DNA from: Microtetraspora malaysiensis
GTDB taxonomy: Bacteria > Actinomycetota > Actinomycetes > Streptosporangiales > Streptosporangiaceae
Length of the DNA stretch: 64,000 nt
Direction of reading: 5' to 3'
Assembly (NCBI RefSeq): GCF_001528665.1
Contig: NZ_BBYJ01000048.1
Span: forward strand, 86,574-150,573
A program made the translations under genes and the position numbers. Positions 62,838 through 64,000 of the stretch are shown here, in pieces (the first letter of the stretch is position 1; each line of letters begins with the position of its first letter). The notes under the pieces are model-generated. The model was not told where the DNA came from and ran no database searches. It worked only from the letters and a program-made list of their open reading frames with translations.

Positions 62838-64000
62838 ATGATGCTTTCGGGTGGTGTGCTGTTGTCGCGCGGACCGGAGGACGCTCCTCCGCCCCGGCCG
62901 TCCGACGCACCTTCCGCGTCCCCGCGGCGGCGGCGCAGGTCAAGGCGGCACACGCCGTTCATCGGATCCGATCGTTTCTCCGGTGACTCCTACGGGGCGG
63001 TGCTCCTCGACCGCGCTTGCAGCGCCGGGCTCCTCGATGACGGCCGCGGTTTCGGCGGCCGCGAAGGAGCCCCTGATCCCGCCCCACACGACCCGGCCCG
63101 CCCCGAGGGGCGAGCTGCGCGGCGCGGCAAGCCGGGCGACACGGCGCGCGTTGACGGGCGAGCTGCGCAACGCGAGCCGGACGAGGCGCACTCCTGGGCA
63201 CGTCGGCTGCTCGGCCTTCCGGACGCGCCGGAAGACCATAAGCCTGACAGCGGGGAGGAGTCGCAGCGCCTCAGAGGCGATGGCGGTGACCCTTCCGGTC
63301 GGGACGAGCTACCGCGGCCCGGGCACGACCGTGGTGACCTGTCGGCCTGGGACGGGATCTGGCAAGGCCGCCGTCCCACCCTCCACGAGCCATCGTCGAA
63401 CGGATCCCAGCGCGCCGGTCGGGACGATCGGCAGCGGAACGGCTCGGGCCGACAGGGCAAGGACCGGCAGGGCCAGGGTCAGCTGGGCGTGGGCCGTATT
63501 CGCGAGGACGAGCAGGGTCCGGGCCGCGCCCCGCAGGACACAGACGCACAGGGTTCGGGTCGACGTGGCGGTGACCGCCGGGCCGATGGCAATGCTGTTG
63601 GTGATGGCCGGGGCGCTGACGGCCGGGGTATCGGTGATACTGGCCCGGATGCTGCTGGTGGTGATAGCCGGGTAGCGGACTGGCCCGGTCTGAAACTGGC
63701 CGGGCGCGACGTCATCGAGTTGCTGGCTCGTGCTGAACGGCTGGCCGCGGCAAAGGTGTCGGGCGAGACCGTGGCCGGCGCTGGGGCTGAGGCTGGCGCT
63801 GGGGCCGGTTCCGGTGTTGGCGCAGGGGCCGAGACCCGGGCTGGAGCCGGTGTTAGCGCCGGGGTCGAGACCGGTGCCGAGGTCGAGGTGGCGATGGCGG
63901 AGATCGTCGCCCTGGCCCGGGCGATCGATCTGGCCGAAGCCGCGATCGCCTCCCGCCTCCCGATAGCCGAAGCGGGTAAAGGTCAGCACCTGTTCGGGCG
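62838..64000 (+). CDS. DUF222/HNH-type endonuclease-like protein (5' part)
   Basis: An open frame from ATG 62838 (an in-frame GTG at 62781 is an alternative) runs to the window edge, 387 codons without a stop; GGAGGGGAGG lies upstream. The first 280 or so residues are hydrophilic low complexity rich in Gly, Asp, Arg and Gln (GRQGKDRQGQGQLGVGR, GGDRRADGNAVGDGRG). From about residue 290, GRDVIELLARAERLAAAKVS and EIVALARAIDLAEAAIASRL match the start of the DUF222 domain found N-terminal to HNH nuclease domains in actinobacteria. An Ala/Gly repeat interrupts that domain. The HNH part would lie beyond the window. Confidence 0.65.
   Translation, partial: MMLSGGVLLSRGPEDAPPPRPSDAPSASPRRRRRSRRHTPFIGSDRFSGDSYGAVLLDRACSAGLLDDGRGFGGREGAPDPAPHDPARPEGRAARRGKPGDTARVDGRAAQREPDEAHSWARRLLGLPDAPEDHKPDSGEESQRLRGDGGDPSGRDELPRPGHDRGDLSAWDGIWQGRRPTLHEPSSNGSQRAGRDDRQRNGSGRQGKDRQGQGQLGVGRIREDEQGPGRAPQDTDAQGSGRRGGDRRADGNAVGDGRGADGRGIGDTGPDAAGGDSRVADWPGLKLAGRDVIELLARAERLAAAKVSGETVAGAGAEAGAGAGSGVGAGAETRAGAGVSAGVETGAEVEVAMAEIVALARAIDLAEAAIASRLPIAEAGKGQHLFG

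Noticed and set aside
62851..63675. 274-residue plus-strand frame at the right end
   Set aside because: It is Arg/Ala-rich without domains, while the neighbouring frame from 62838 stays open to the edge and carries the DUF222 motifs.

Overview
The window is high-GC actinobacterial chromosome. The IS and integrative-element types, the CU044_5270-type and LCP proteins, and the GTG/TTG starts behind strong Shine-Dalgarno sequences suggest a filamentous actinomycete, probably Streptosporangiales. That placement is inference; no rRNA is present. One tRNA gene is seen (tRNA-Arg, anticodon TCT, minus strand at 17144).

1-6391 is a divergent metabolic cluster. The left arm (minus) is an M17 aminopeptidase, a double-hotdog MaoC hydratase and a CitE-like CoA lyase cut by the window edge. 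The right arm (plus) is an M20 hydrolase, a GNAT acyltransferase and a second M20 deacylase. Every junction inside each arm is a 4-base ATGA overlap. 6388-8150 is a patchwork of broken pieces: transposases, an XF1762-like gene and an SGNH hydrolase.

8261-17186 is a decayed integrative element of the actinomycete AICE type inserted in the tRNA-Arg gene. It is bounded by 44-base tRNA-derived direct repeats with matching 20-base sites just inside each end. It carries a rep remnant, xis, a frameshifted int, an intact IS1380-family element, a truncated ISAs1-family element, a HEAT-repeat protein, an unknown 233-aa protein and the tail of an AAA/OLD-type ATPase.

17313-31729 holds a second tyrosine recombinase, a sirtuin, a surface pair (HExxH metallopeptidase plus beta-propeller protein), an amidohydrolase, a PadR/DUF1048/ABC efflux operon, a VOC protein, dihydrolipoyl dehydrogenase, a methyltransferase and an APH-like kinase. 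31862-41162 has a flavin monooxygenase-like enzyme, MgtC, an ECF sigma/LCP pair and a complete five-gene oligopeptide ABC importer. 41247-43644 is cydAB.

43754-53560 contains inorganic pyrophosphatase, a divergent CDF transporter/ArsR pair, a large LuxR-type regulator divergent from a VOC gene, a DUF1801 protein, a PLP-enzyme/MFS pair, a His/Cys-rich secreted protein and an NTF2-like protein. 53606-61817 contains cobyric acid synthase, a secreted protein, a second ECF sigma/membrane-protein pair, a GMC oxidoreductase and a class A penicillin-binding protein. A repeat-rich stretch follows, then the start of a DUF222/HNH-type gene that runs off the right edge. All family assignments come from motifs read by eye; no searches were run.
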